From Sphingopyxis sp. (GTDB lineage: Bacteria > Pseudomonadota > Alphaproteobacteria > Sphingomonadales > Sphingomonadaceae), in NCBI GenBank assembly GCA_017745175.1, contig JAGHZY010000012.1:30642-94641 (forward strand): 64,000 nt of DNA, given 5' to 3'. Shown here in pieces: positions 1-9,663 of this stretch. Made by a program: the position numbers and the translations under genes. The notes beneath the pieces were generated by a model, which was given only the letters and a program-made list of their open reading frames with translations, did not search any database and had not been told where the DNA came from. Every line of letters begins with the position of its first letter. Position 1 is the first letter of the stretch.

Positions 1-1421
1 CTGCGCGGGGTGCCGTCGATGGTGAGCTTGCCGGCGAAGATGCGGTCGGTGCCGCTGTGCGTCTCATGCCAGTCGACGAGCTGGAAGCGCTTGGCTTCGG
101 TCGCCAGATACTGGCGCTCGAACGCGTGCCAGATATCCTCGGCGCCGAGTTCGCGGCTCGTCTGGTCGGCCAGCGCCTGGACGACATGGCTGAAACTCGC
201 CTGCATCTTCTTGGGCAATTTCAGGCCCTTGTCCTGTTCGAGCACCCATGCGACGCCGCCCTTGCCCGACTGGCTGTTGACGCGGATCACCGCTTCATAG
301 CTGCGGCCCAAATCGGCGGGGTCGATGGGGAGGTAGGGGACTTCCCACTTCTCGTCATTCTGGCGTTCGCGCGCGGCGAAGCCTTTCTTGATCGCGTCCT
401 GATGGCTGCCCGAGAAAGCGGTGTAGACAAGCTCGCCGCCATAGGGGTGGCGCGGGTGGACGGGCAGGTTGTTGCAATATTCGACCGTCTGGATGACCTC
501 GTCGATGTTCGAGAAGTCGAGGCAAGGGTCGACGCCCTGCGTGTACATGTTGAGCGCGATCGTGACGAGGCAGGTGTTGCCGGTCCGCTCGCCATTGCCG
601 AACAGGCAGCCCTCGACGCGGTCGGCGCCCGCGAGCAGACCGAGTTCGGCCGCCGCGACGCCGGTGCCGCGGTCGTTGTGGGTGTGCAAGGATATGATCG
701 CGCGGTCGCGGTTCGGCAGATTCTTGCAGAAATATTCGATCTGGTCGGCGTAGATGTTCGCCGTCGCCGCCTCGACCGTCGCGGGGAGGTTGAGAATGAT
801 CGGCTTGTCCGCCGTCGGTTGCAATATGTCCATCACCGCCTCGCAGCAGGCGATGCTGAAATCGAGTTCGGCGGTCGAGAAGGTTTCGGGGCTGTATTCG
901 AAGCGCCAGTCGGTGCCGGGCAGGCGCGCGGCATTGTCGCGGAGCTGCTTCGCGCCCTCGATCGCGATCGCCTTGATGTCGTCCATGTCCATGCCGAAGA
1001 CGATCTTGCGCCACGCGGGGCTGACCGCGTTATAGACGTGGACGATCGCGGTCTTTGCGCCTTCGAGGCTGTCGAAGCTGGTGCGGATCAGGTCGGCGCG
1101 GCTCTGCGTCAGCACCTGCGGCGTCACATCGTCGGGGATGCGGCCGTTCTTGACCAGCCCCGAGATGAAGTCGAATTCGGTCGCGCCCGCGCTGGGGAAG
1201 CCGACCTCGATCTCCTTGAACCCGCAGCGGACGAGCAGGTCGAAGAAGCGCGCCTTTTTCTCGGCATCCATCGGGTCGATCAGCGACTGGTTGCCGTCGC
1301 GCATGTCGGTGGAGAGCCAGATCGGCGCCTGGGTAGTGACGCGGCCGGGCCATTCGCGGTTCGCGAGCGGAACCTGCGGGAAGGCGCTATACTTGACCGA
1401 GGGGTCGCGGAGCATGGTCAT
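1..1421 (-). CDS. leuA: 2-isopropylmalate synthase, partial (C-terminus beyond window start)
   Basis: Reverse-strand translation from ATG at 1421: [78 protein letters not shown]..., typical alpha-IPM synthase. Open to window edge, so missing from the ORF track. Confidence 0.95.
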   Translation of the reverse strand, partial: MTMLRDPSVKYSAFPQVPLANREWPGRVTTQAPIWLSTDMRDGNQSLIDPMDAEKKARFFDLLVRCGFKEIEVGFPSAGATEFDFISGLVKNGRIPDDVTPQVLTQSRADLIRTSFDSLEGAKTAIVHVYNAVSPAWRKIVFGMDMDDIKAIAIEGAKQLRDNAARLPGTDWRFEYSPETFSTAELDFSIACCEAVMDILQPTADKPIILNLPATVEAATANIYADQIEYFCKNLPNRDRAIISLHTHNDRGTGVAAAELGLLAGADRVEGCLFGNGERTGNTCLVTIALNMYTQGVDPCLDFSNIDEVIQTVEYCNNLPVHPRHPYGGELVYTAFSGSHQDAIKKGFAARERQNDEKWEVPYLPIDPADLGRSYEAVIRVNSQSGKGGVAWVLEQDKGLKLPKKMQASFSHVVQALADQTSRELGAEDIWHAFERQYLATEAKRFQLVDWHETHSGTDRIFAGKLTIDGTPR

Positions 1422-1506
1422 GGGTTTGGAACTTCTTCTGCTGTCGGTTGCGGTGCTTGTCGATCGGACCCTTGAGCGGGTGGCCGCGACTAGCGCGCAG
1501 CCAGTG

Positions 1507-1557
1507 TCACGCCCAAGGGCGTGTAAGTCGCAGAAGAAGAAGGGCGTTGCCGCGCAT
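1507..1557 (-). CDS. leuL: Putative leucine leader peptide [16 protein letters not shown], upstream of leuA
   Basis: Reverse-strand ATG CGC GGC AAC GCC CTT CTT CTT CTG CGA CTT ACA CGC CCT TGG GCG TGA; 5 Leu codons in 6 consecutive codons, ~85 nt before the leuA start. Confidence 0.75.
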   Translation of the reverse strand: MRGNALLLLRLTRPWA

Positions 1558-1564
1558 GGGCAGG

Positions 1565-1593
1565 CTATTGGTTCAAAATGTCGTCGAATGCAA
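1565..1593 (-). promoter_or_regulatory. Candidate leuL-leuA promoter (TTGCAT-N17-CAATAG), possibly giving a near-leaderless leader peptide
   Basis: Weak -35/-10 matches with 17-nt spacing; the -10 ends about 7 nt before the leader ATG. Confidence 0.3.
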
Positions 1594-1643
1594 GGGGGGA
1601 ATGCGAAAATTGCGCGAATGCCCCCCTGCCGGGATGGGGCGCG

Positions 1644-2204
1644 TCAGCGGATGAATTCGGCCTTACTGCAGTCGGAGAAATAGACCTTGCATCCGTTCAG
1701 ATTCTGGTCGGTGCATTGTTTCATCGCGACCTTCGTCGCCTTTTTGATCGTGTAATGCTTGTAATAGAAGGGGTTGTATTTTCCGTTCGGCGCCTGACCC
1801 GCGACGAGAACGGCGCATTGATTATACCAGGTCATCGCCATTTGGCAGCCGGCCCCGCCCCTGGAGGTGCAGCGGGCGATCGCGTCGGCCACGGCATCTT
1901 CCTCGCTGGGGCGGGTGCTGGAGAGGCCGATCGTGCCGTCCTCGCTGGCGGCGAAGGCGCCCCAGCGCGTCTCCCAATGCCCCTGCGGGACTTGCGGTGC
2001 CGGCTGACCGCCGCCGGGCTCGCGGTACTGATACAGCCCCGGGATCGGCTGGCACCGGATGCCCTCGGGCGAGGGCTGGGGGACATAGCCGTCGGAGCAG
2101 CCCTGTTCGGCGCGCGCCTTTTCAACCGGGCTGCCGGCGAGGAACAGCGTGGCCGCGACGGCGAACAGGGCAAGGACACAAAGCCACGGATAACGACGCC
2201 GCAT
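1644..2204 (-). CDS. DUF4189 domain-containing exported protein
   Basis: 186 aa, N-terminal signal; WGAFAASEDGTIGLSSTRPSEEDAVADAIARCTSRGGAGCQMAMTWYNQCAVLVAG is DUF4189-like. Confidence 0.8.
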   Translation of the reverse strand: MRRRYPWLCVLALFAVAATLFLAGSPVEKARAEQGCSDGYVPQPSPEGIRCQPIPGLYQYREPGGGQPAPQVPQGHWETRWGAFAASEDGTIGLSSTRPSEEDAVADAIARCTSRGGAGCQMAMTWYNQCAVLVAGQAPNGKYNPFYYKHYTIKKATKVAMKQCTDQNLNGCKVYFSDCSKAEFIR

Positions 2205-2337
2205 ATTCGAACTCCCTCGAAAGATTCATCCCTTGTTACCGCTGGTTACAGGCGGGCGGCAAGGATCGATGTGATCGCGATCACAGCGACGGGACGATTC
2301 GCCGCGGCGCGCGGTGCGGCGCGGGGGCGGGGGTGGG

Positions 2338-2835
2338 CTAGCCCGTCACCCACTCGACCTTCGGATCGTTGAAATCGACGACGTCGGCGAGTTCGCGGAC
2401 GTTCGGATAGCCATAGCCGACGAGGTTGATGAAGGTCTGGATATTAAGCGCGAGCGGCGCCGACTTGAGCGGCACGGGGTTTTTGTGGTTCGAGAAATTA
2501 TTGTTGCAATAGATGAGGATGGGGCGGCCGGGATCGGCGCCCACCACCGCGGCGAGGCTTTCGGCGGTGAAGTCGGTGAGCGGCAGATTGACCGCACCCT
2601 TGATGTGGCCGCGCTGGAAAGCGTCCTTCGAACGCGCGTCGAGGAGTAGCGCGCCGGGTTTCGCGGCCTCGGCCATGAAGGCGCCGAAGCCGATGAGGCG
2701 CGTCGCGCGCTCGGGTGCGACCGAAGCGGTGAGCGCCTGGAAGGCCGGATAGTCGATCTGCGGATTGGCCTGTGCCAGCGCGGGCGTGGCGGCGCCGACG
2801 AGGATGGGGGCGAGAGCGAGAAGCAGCGGGCGCAT
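2338..2835 (-). CDS. Rhodanese-like domain protein, exported
   Basis: Signal peptide; LLLDARSKDAFQRGHIKGAVNLPLTDF...PILIYCNNNFSNHK rhodanese pattern. Confidence 0.85.
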   Translation of the reverse strand: MRPLLLALAPILVGAATPALAQANPQIDYPAFQALTASVAPERATRLIGFGAFMAEAAKPGALLLDARSKDAFQRGHIKGAVNLPLTDFTAESLAAVVGADPGRPILIYCNNNFSNHKNPVPLKSAPLALNIQTFINLVGYGYPNVRELADVVDFNDPKVEWVTG

Positions 2836-2974
2836 ATGGATCCTCCCTTGAATATGGGGAGACTAGGCCGGGCTTGCTGGCCCTGCGATGAACCGAAAAT
2901 GTCGCCGGGACGCCTTGCCGGATAAAGGGGCCTGGCGGCCCGGCGCAGTGCAGGGGATCGTCGAGGTGCGAGCG

Positions 2975-3328
2975 TCAGGCGGCTTCGCTCTCGTCGTCCT
3001 CGTCCCAAGGGGTGTAAATCTCGTCCTCGATCAGATTGTCGATTCCGTGGATGCGCACGCCGATGCACCAGTCCTCGAGCGGGCCCTCCCACGCGGCCTC
3101 GACTTCGGTGAGCGCTTCGGCGGCATCGCCGGGGCGATCGCCGACAAGGTCGAAATCCTGCACGCCGTCCTCGGGCGGAGCGATCGTGACATGCGGTTCG
3201 AGTCGGACGTTGGTCCAGCCCGCGGTGGGGGCGAGGCCCTCGGCCTCGACGACCAGCAGCGGATTTTCCTCGTCGCCGTCGATCGACGCGTTCACTTCGA
3301 CAATTTCGCGTACCAGTTCGCTCATCAC
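2975..3328 (-). CDS. Acidic hypothetical protein
   Basis: 117 aa ORF, strongly acidic, ending in TPWDEDDESEAA; good coding character. Confidence 0.6.
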   Translation of the reverse strand: MMSELVREIVEVNASIDGDEENPLLVVEAEGLAPTAGWTNVRLEPHVTIAPPEDGVQDFDLVGDRPGDAAEALTEVEAAWEGPLEDWCIGVRIHGIDNLIEDEIYTPWDEDDESEAA

Positions 3329-3411
3329 ACGGCTCCTGTACGAAAAAGGGGCGGGACCGGTGTTGGTCCCGCCCCGTTCTTACGCGGCGCGTGTGACAGA
3401 TTGGCGCGCGC

Positions 3412-4059
3412 TTACTGCTTTTCGAACGCGGCGTGGATTTCGAGTTCGACCTCATCGCTGACATAGGGGATGCCCATCGAGATCCCGAAATCGCTGCGCC
3501 TGATCGTCGTTTCGGCCTGGAAACCGACGGTTTCCTTCTTGTTCATGCCGACGCCGGCGCCGTGGAAATCGACGTCGAGCGTGACGGGTTTGGTCACGCC
3601 GTTGAGCGTGAGGTTGCCGCTGACCTTCGCCTCGTCACCGTCGCTGCCCGGGACGACGCCGGTCGAGACGAATTTGGCGTCGGCGGGAGCCGCGCCGAAG
3701 AAGTCGGGCTTGCCGCCATCCTTGCCGGGGCGGAGGAGGTGGCTCGTGAGGCCAGCGCTCGCGGTGGTGACCTTCGACACGGGGATGGTGACGTCGACCT
3801 TGGCCGCGGCGAGATTGGCGGGATCGATGACGAGCGTGCCGGTGACGTCGCCGAAGATGCCGGTGTAGCGGCTGAAGCCGAGGTGATCGACCTCCCACAC
3901 GACCATCGTGTGGAGCGGGTCGGCGGCGTAGGTGCCCGCGGTGACGCGCGACTTGTCGGGCGCGCCGGGGGCGGAACCGCCCTGGGCGACGACGACCGGG
4001 GCTGCGACGACGGCGACGAGCGCGAGGGCGGCATAGGGGAGGATGCGACGCATGGACAA
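3412..4059 (-). CDS. YceI family protein
   Basis: Signal peptide; YAADPLHTMVVWEVDHLGFSRYTGIFGDVTGTLVIDPANLAAAKVDVTIPVSKV is YceI-like. Confidence 0.93.
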   Translation of the reverse strand: MSMRRILPYAALALVAVVAAPVVVAQGGSAPGAPDKSRVTAGTYAADPLHTMVVWEVDHLGFSRYTGIFGDVTGTLVIDPANLAAAKVDVTIPVSKVTTASAGLTSHLLRPGKDGGKPDFFGAAPADAKFVSTGVVPGSDGDEAKVSGNLTLNGVTKPVTLDVDFHGAGVGMNKKETVGFQAETTIRRSDFGISMGIPYVSDEVELEIHAAFEKQ

Positions 4060-4232
4060 TCTCCTTTTGGGGAAGCCGCGAAGCTAGGCGAAGGCGAGGG
4101 ACGGCGTCAACATGCGCCGGAGAAACGCAGCGTTTCGGTTCGGCCCCCGAATGCACGGCCCCCAAGCTGCTTGTGCCGCGCCCCTTTTCATGCTGCAACG
4201 CGGCGAGAAACGGGGGCTGGGGGGCCAACGGC

Positions 4233-5363
4233 ATGGATAGTCTTTTTGCCCGCGAGGCGGGCGAGATCGAGAACGCCTTTCTGGCGGCGCCGTTCGAGAA
4301 GGACGGCTGGGACACGGCGCTGCGCCTGTTCGCGCGCGGTACGCGATCGTCGCGCGCGCAATTGCTGGGCCTCGGCGACGAAGCGACGCTGTTCAACTTC
4401 ATGCCCGACATCGACCCCGTCTATCAGCGCGAATTCCTCGAGATCGAGGGGTGGCGGCCCGAGGTCAACTGGCGCGTCGCCGTGAGCGGGCGCCCGCTCG
4501 AGATCATGAGCGAGGTGCATTACGATGTCGCGCGCCAGCACAGCGGAAGCGACGCCTATGAGGAGCATATCCGCCGCTGGGACGGGGTCAACGGCTGCCA
4601 GACGGCGCTCGTCGAGGGCGAGGGGGTGCTCGTCGGGCTGGCCGCGCTGCGTTCCGGGCGTGACGGGCGCACTGAAAAGCGTGATCGCAAATTGTTCGCG
4701 GCGGGCGCGAGGCATGCGCTGGCGGCGGTGCGGATGCAGCAGGCGATGGCGCACCGCGGCGCGCAGATGACTGTCGCCGCCTTCGATGCGATCGGCATCG
4801 CGGCCTTCCTGATCGACCGGCATGGCGCGGTCGCGGCGTTGTCGGCGGCGGCGGAGACGATCGTCGGCGACCGCGAGGACGGGGCGCTGTGCCTGCGCCG
4901 CGGGCGGCCGGGTGCAGCGCGGCGCGATGCCGACAACCGGTTTCAGGTCGCGCTGGGCCGCGCGCTCGGCGATGCTTCGGCGGACGGGGCGATGCAGCAA
5001 TGCTGGATCGGACCGCCGCGCGGCGGTGCGACCGGGAGCGGACGCGGCGTTCTCTGCGAATTTTTCCGCCTGCCGCGCCGCGACTGGGATTTCGGTTTCG
5101 AGCCGCGGGTGCTGATCGTCGCGCGGCGCGCGGCGGACATCCCCGCGATGCGGACCGTGCCGTTGCGCGCCGCGCTGGGTCTGACCGATGCCGAGGCCGT
5201 GATCGCGCTGCGGCTGGCGAACGGCGAAGCGCGCGAGGATATCGCAGCCGACCGCGGCACGAGCGCGCAGACGCTGGGCACGCAGATCAAGTCGATCCTG
5301 CGCAAGAGCGAGGTCGGGCGCGAGGCCGAGCTGACGGCGCTGGTGAACCGGCTGCTGCGATAG
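4233..5363 (+). CDS. Helix-turn-helix (LuxR-type C-terminal) transcriptional regulator
   Basis: MDSLFAREAGEIENAF...; C-terminal LGLTDAEAVIALRLANGEAREDIAADRGTSAQTLGTQIKSILRK HTH. Confidence 0.8.
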   Translation: MDSLFAREAGEIENAFLAAPFEKDGWDTALRLFARGTRSSRAQLLGLGDEATLFNFMPDIDPVYQREFLEIEGWRPEVNWRVAVSGRPLEIMSEVHYDVARQHSGSDAYEEHIRRWDGVNGCQTALVEGEGVLVGLAALRSGRDGRTEKRDRKLFAAGARHALAAVRMQQAMAHRGAQMTVAAFDAIGIAAFLIDRHGAVAALSAAAETIVGDREDGALCLRRGRPGAARRDADNRFQVALGRALGDASADGAMQQCWIGPPRGGATGSGRGVLCEFFRLPRRDWDFGFEPRVLIVARRAADIPAMRTVPLRAALGLTDAEAVIALRLANGEAREDIAADRGTSAQTLGTQIKSILRKSEVGREAELTALVNRLLR

Positions 5364-5574
5364 GCGGGCGGGAATCGGCGGGATCGGGAAAGGATATCGA
5401 CGGCGGGTCGCAACCGCCGATATCCCCCAGCCGGGCGCGGATATCGCAAGGGCGATCGCGCCCGGTTTTCGATTGCCCCCACACAATCTTGCCCCGTCAG
5501 GGCGGCGCGATATCAGCGATTTACGGAAGCGACATACCCCGTGCGGGGTATGATGCGAACGGCCCGTCGCTTTG

Positions 5575-5988
5575 TCAGGGCGCGCGGCGCGCCTCGAACC
5601 ATTCGCGCATTGCGGCGGCGGCGCAGCCGGTGAAGCCATAGGAGCCGATGGGCGAGCAGCTGTTCGGACGGCTGGCTGCCGCGGCGCCATTGGTATAGCC
5701 GTCCACGGCCGAGGCCCAGCTGCCGCCGCCCGCGGGGACATCTTCCCTGATTTCTTCGCGCAGTTCCTTGGGCACGCGGTAGCGTTCGGTCTCGGGCTGC
5801 TGTGCGCAGACGACGATCTCGTCGCCCTGCGGTTCGGGGCACGGCTCGTTGCCATAGGTGTAGAGGACCGAGGTGCGCTGCGGCGGCGAGCTCGACTGCG
5901 CGAGGCTGCTGTCATTCTGCGCGTGCGCCGGGGCGGCGAGCGCGAGCGCCGCGAGGAGAGGGAGGAGGAAACCGGCGGTGTTCGTCAT
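5575..5988 (-). CDS. Hypothetical exported protein
   Basis: 137 aa with signal peptide MTNTAGFLLPLLAALALAAPAHAQ. Confidence 0.65.
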   Translation of the reverse strand: MTNTAGFLLPLLAALALAAPAHAQNDSSLAQSSSPPQRTSVLYTYGNEPCPEPQGDEIVVCAQQPETERYRVPKELREEIREDVPAGGGSWASAVDGYTNGAAAASRPNSCSPIGSYGFTGCAAAAMREWFEARRAP

Positions 5989-6146
5989 TCAGATCATCTT
6001 CCCGCACCCTGTATCCCTGCATGCCAGATGCGGCGGCAGAGATGAACCTAAGCCGAACTGGCCGCATAACCCGTTGCACTTGCGGCGTGAACGGGATGGC
6101 GAGCGAGCCCGGCACGGGGGCGACGCCACCCAGATGGAGATTGATC

Positions 6147-6335
6147 ATGAAAAACCAAGTCTTGTTCGCGCTGCCCGCCGCGCTGGCCGCGCCGCTGTCG
6201 CTTGCGGCCTTCGCGCCGCGGGCTTGGCCAAGCCGGTCTACCTCGGTGTTGACGGTGGCAACATCGCCGTCGGCGGCTATGATATGGTCAGCTATTTCGA
6301 GGGCAACAACCGGTTTCGGTCGTTTGCTGCCGTTC
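6147..6335 (+). pseudogene. Decayed YHS-domain protein: frameshifted and 3'-truncated
   Basis: MKNQVLFALPAALAAPLSLAAFAPRAW in one frame continues in another as GLAKPVYLGVDGGNIAVGGYDMVSYFEGNNRF, then homology stops at a hairpin. Confidence 0.6.
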
Positions 6336-6364
6336 CACAAAAAGAACCCGGCCAAAAGGCCGGG
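6336..6364 (-). terminator. Rho-independent terminator of the 6.4-11.8 kb minus-strand operon
   Basis: Reverse strand CCCGGCC-TTTT-GGCCGGG followed by TTCTTTTTG, just after the VOC gene stop. Confidence 0.75.
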
Positions 6365-6398
6365 CCAGGAGGAGTTCCCAGTGGTACCTTCGGGATAG

Positions 6399-6995
6399 CT
6401 ATTGGGCGGGGACCGGCGTGCGGCCGGTGATGAAGCCCTCGCGCTTCGTGCCGTCGGCCTGCACCGGATCGTGCGCGACGTCGCTTTCGTCGAACACTTT
6501 CGTCCATGCCGCAAATTCGAGGCAGACGCCGTCGGGATCGAAGAAATAGACCGAGCGGACATAGACGTCGTCGTTCATTTCGGGCGACGACTGGGTCGGC
6601 GAATTGTCGTGATTGAGGATCGGTGTGACGTCGATTCCCTTGCTCACCAGCCGCTGATAATATTCCTCGAACTTGTCGGCGCGGACGTTGATCGCGATAT
6701 GGTTCATCGACCCGTGCGCCGACATGAAGTTGCCGCGCGTCGGCAGCGCTTCGGGCGCCGAAACGCCCGGGATGGCCTCGGGAGCATTCGGAAACCAGAA
6801 GAAGGCGATGCTGTCGCCATTACCGACGTCGAAGAAGAAATGCTGACCGCGCCCACCCGGGAGGTCGAGTGTCTTGACCAGCGGCATGCCGAGGATGTCG
6901 CGGTAGAATTCGACCGTCCGCGCCATGTCCTTGCACACGAGCGCGAGGTGGTTGACCCCGCAGAACTCGAATTCGCTATTCGTTGCAGCCATCAT
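6399..6995 (-). CDS. VOC family protein (glyoxalase / ring-cleavage dioxygenase-like)
   Basis: FCGVNHLALVCKDMARTVEFYRDILGMPLVKTLDLPGGRGQHFFFDVGNGDSIAFFWF; paired VOC motifs. Confidence 0.88.
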   Translation of the reverse strand: MMAATNSEFEFCGVNHLALVCKDMARTVEFYRDILGMPLVKTLDLPGGRGQHFFFDVGNGDSIAFFWFPNAPEAIPGVSAPEALPTRGNFMSAHGSMNHIAINVRADKFEEYYQRLVSKGIDVTPILNHDNSPTQSSPEMNDDVYVRSVYFFDPDGVCLEFAAWTKVFDESDVAHDPVQADGTKREGFITGRTPVPAQ

Positions 6996-7010
6996 CCGTC
7001 TCCTTGTGGT

Positions 7011-7628
7011 TCAGTTTGCGGTGACGCTGGGGCGGCTTTTCATCCGCTCGTACCAGCCGAGGATATTCGTGTTGGCGGGATCGATGGGCTGACCGACCGA
7101 GGCGCCGAAATCGAGGAAAGCAAAGAGCAACAGGTCGGCGAGCGACAATTTGTCGCCGGCGATGAAATCGCGGTTCGCAATCAGCGGGTCGAGCCACCTG
7201 GCCCCGTCCTGCGCGACCGCTTTGAGTCCCGCCGCAGCCTCGGGCAGGCAGCGCATCCGCGACTCGAACAGCGGCAGGCCTTCGGCATAGCGAAAGCCGT
7301 TGGTGAGCGGCTCGCAGATCCTGATGTCGACGCGGCGTGTCCACATGCGCGTGTTCGCTCGCTCTTCGGCGGTTGTGCCGATCAGCGGCGTTTCGGGGAA
7401 GCGCTCCTCAAGATATTCGCAGATCGCGGTGATTTCGCAGACGGTGCTGCCGTCGTCGAGTTCGAGCGCGGGCGTTTGTCCGGCGGGGTTCACATCGACA
7501 TTATAGGGCGCCCGCCGGTTCTCGCCGCCGCGCAGGTCGACGGTGACCTCGGGGATCTCGATACCCTTTTCGGCCATGAAAAGCTTCACGACACGGGGGT
7601 TGGGGCCGATGCTGTTATAGAATTTCAT
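7011..7628 (-). CDS. Glutathione S-transferase family protein
   Basis: MKFYNSIGPNPRVVKLFMAEKGIEIPEVTVDLRGGENR...NPAGQTPALELDDGSTVCEITAICEYLEE, GST N-domain. Confidence 0.92.
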   Translation of the reverse strand: MKFYNSIGPNPRVVKLFMAEKGIEIPEVTVDLRGGENRRAPYNVDVNPAGQTPALELDDGSTVCEITAICEYLEERFPETPLIGTTAEERANTRMWTRRVDIRICEPLTNGFRYAEGLPLFESRMRCLPEAAAGLKAVAQDGARWLDPLIANRDFIAGDKLSLADLLLFAFLDFGASVGQPIDPANTNILGWYERMKSRPSVTAN

Positions 7629-7674
7629 CCTGTCCTCTCACGCGAGTCTTATCATTTAATCGGCTAATCGTCAA

Positions 7675-8601
7675 TTAAGTTGACGGTTTATGCAGGCGGA
7701 GCCCGGGACGCGGCCAGCGGGCGCGCCAGAGCGTGCCCGTCGTCGACGCGGTGATATAGGCATCGCACCGGTCGGCGCCGCCGAAGGCGATGTTGGTGAC
7801 GCCGACATCGGGCAATGGCACGAAATCCGGGCCGCCGCCGTCGGGGTCGAAAATGGTGATGCCGCCCTCGACCATCGTGCCGACGCAGATCCGCCCGCTC
7901 TCCTCGATTGCCATGCTGTCGAGCAGGCGGAAGGCGGGCGGGGTGCCGACGAAGCGGCCCGGCGCCCACGGTGCCGGCGGTGCCAGCTCGCCCGGCGCGA
8001 CGATCTCCATCGCCCAGACACGCGCGGTCATCGTCTCGCTGACGTACAGCGTCCTGCCGTCGGGCGAGAGGCCGATGCCGTTCGGCCCCATCATGTCGGC
8101 GCGCTGGCGCGCGATCGCCGATCCGTCGGCGGCGGCGTGGTAGATCGCGCCATGATCGCGGCCGGCGGCGCGCACCTGCCCGTGATCGGTGAACCAGAAG
8201 CCGCCCTGCGCGTCGAAGACGATGTCGTTCGGGCCCTTGAGCCGCTCGCCTTCGAAACTGTCGTAGAGCGTCGTCACCGCGCCCGTCGCGAGGTCGACGC
8301 GCTGGATCGACCCGCACGCCGCTTCGTTCGCCGCATGGCCGGGGAAGAGCAGGGCCCCCGCCTCGACCCACTGGAAGCCGCCGTTGTTGCAGATATAGGC
8401 GGCGCCGTCGGGCCCGATCGCGAGCCCGTTCGGGCCGCCGCCAAGCTCGGCGATCACCGACGGTGCCCCATCGGGTGCGACGCGCGTCAGCGTGCCGCGC
8501 GCGATCTCGACGAGCAACACCGACCCGTCGGGCATCGGCACCGGGCCTTCGGGAAAGCGAAGGCCCGTCGCGACGACTTCGGGGGTGCCGTAGCCGCTCA
8601 T
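7675..8601 (-). CDS. SMP-30/gluconolactonase/LRE family protein
   Basis: EGPVPMPDGSVLLVEIARGTL...GPNGLAIGPDGAAYICNNGG...KGPNDIVFDAQGGFWFTDHGQ. Confidence 0.92.
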   Translation of the reverse strand: MSGYGTPEVVATGLRFPEGPVPMPDGSVLLVEIARGTLTRVAPDGAPSVIAELGGGPNGLAIGPDGAAYICNNGGFQWVEAGALLFPGHAANEAACGSIQRVDLATGAVTTLYDSFEGERLKGPNDIVFDAQGGFWFTDHGQVRAAGRDHGAIYHAAADGSAIARQRADMMGPNGIGLSPDGRTLYVSETMTARVWAMEIVAPGELAPPAPWAPGRFVGTPPAFRLLDSMAIEESGRICVGTMVEGGITIFDPDGGGPDFVPLPDVGVTNIAFGGADRCDAYITASTTGTLWRARWPRPGLRLHKPST

Positions 8602-9248
8602 TACCCGTTCGCGGGGCGCGGCGCGCTGAGGAAGTCGGCGGCGTTGAAGCCTTCGGGCGCCGCGATCTCGACGATTGGATCCTCGCGCGCGTCATATTCC
8701 ATGCGCAGCGCGCGGGTGATCACCGCGTGCATGTCATAGAGGCAGGTGATGTAGGTGAATTCGAAGATTTGCTCGTCGTTCCAGAAGGTCTTGAGCTTGT
8801 CGAAGACCTCGAGCGGGACGCGGCCGCCAGCCTGTGCGAGGCAGTCGGCATAGGCGAGCACTGCGCGTTCCTGCTCATTGTAGCAGTCGGCGACGGTCCA
8901 GTGCGCGATCGCGGCGATCTTCTCGTCGCTGACGCCGAGGCCGCGGAGCGACTTGCAATGCTGCGAGAAGACGAACTGGCTGCCCTTGACCCAGCCGGCG
9001 CGCGTCTGGCCGAGTTCGCGGAGCACCGGGTCGATCGTGCGCGCGGGATTGCGATAGACGGCGAAACCCTTGACCGCATGTTCGAAGATATCGGGCGACA
9101 GCGCGAACACCGTCCACCAGTCGCCGGGCGTGCCCGTCGCCGTGCCGGGCTCGGCGACGGGATCGCGGTCGCCGAACAGGCGGTTGTAATAGGCGAGGAC
9201 GGTCTCGTCGGTGACTTCCGAGCGGGGAACCTGGCGCAGGACGGGCAT
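8601..9248 (-). CDS. Carboxymuconolactone decarboxylase family protein
   Basis: MPVLRQVPRSEVTDETVLAYYNRLFGDRD...FVFSQHCKSLRGLGVSDEKIAAI; TAATG overlap with the downstream SMP-30 gene. Confidence 0.85.
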   Translation of the reverse strand: MPVLRQVPRSEVTDETVLAYYNRLFGDRDPVAEPGTATGTPGDWWTVFALSPDIFEHAVKGFAVYRNPARTIDPVLRELGQTRAGWVKGSQFVFSQHCKSLRGLGVSDEKIAAIAHWTVADCYNEQERAVLAYADCLAQAGGRVPLEVFDKLKTFWNDEQIFEFTYITCLYDMHAVITRALRMEYDAREDPIVEIAAPEGFNAADFLSAPRPANG

Positions 9249-9258
9249 GGGATACTCC

Positions 9259-9654
9259 TCAGGCGTTCGCGAACTTGCGGAATTCGGCGACGTGCGCGCT
9301 GTCGAAATATTCGTCGAGGCGCGTGATCTTGCCATTTTCGACCTTGCACACGATCGCGCAGGGCAGGCGGACCTCGCCATCGTCGTGGACGCGTTTGCCC
9401 TTCAGGACATGCTGCTGGACGAAGCCGCCGGGAAAGGCGGTCAGCTGGCGCTCGGCATATTCGCGGTCCTTGATCCGCGCGACCATGCCGGTGAGCGTCT
9501 GCGCGGTCTGCGCGGGGGTGACGATCGCTTCGTCGGTATTGTGCCAGATCTCGGCGTCGGGGGTGAAGCTGTTCACCATCGTCTCGATGTCGCCCGCCTC
9601 GATCGCGTCGAAAAAGCGCTGCGCCATTTCGCGGATGTCATTTTCCTCGGCCAT
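9259..9654 (-). CDS. Nuclear transport factor 2 / SnoaL-like family protein
   Basis: MAQRFFDAIEAGDIETMVNSFTPDAEIWHNTDEAIVTPAQTAQTL, SnoaL-like. Confidence 0.88.
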   Translation of the reverse strand: MAEENDIREMAQRFFDAIEAGDIETMVNSFTPDAEIWHNTDEAIVTPAQTAQTLTGMVARIKDREYAERQLTAFPGGFVQQHVLKGKRVHDDGEVRLPCAIVCKVENGKITRLDEYFDSAHVAEFRKFANA

Positions 9655-9663
9655 GTCTCTCTC

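Noticed and set aside
57-1475. 472-aa plus-strand ORF
   Set aside because: Antisense to leuA; low-complexity R/A/D/E-rich translation typical of GC-rich reverse frames.
1593-1627. AGGGGGG ... CCCCCCT hairpin downstream of the DUF4189 gene
   Set aside because: Long loop and weak U-tract; could be a terminator but evidence is insufficient.
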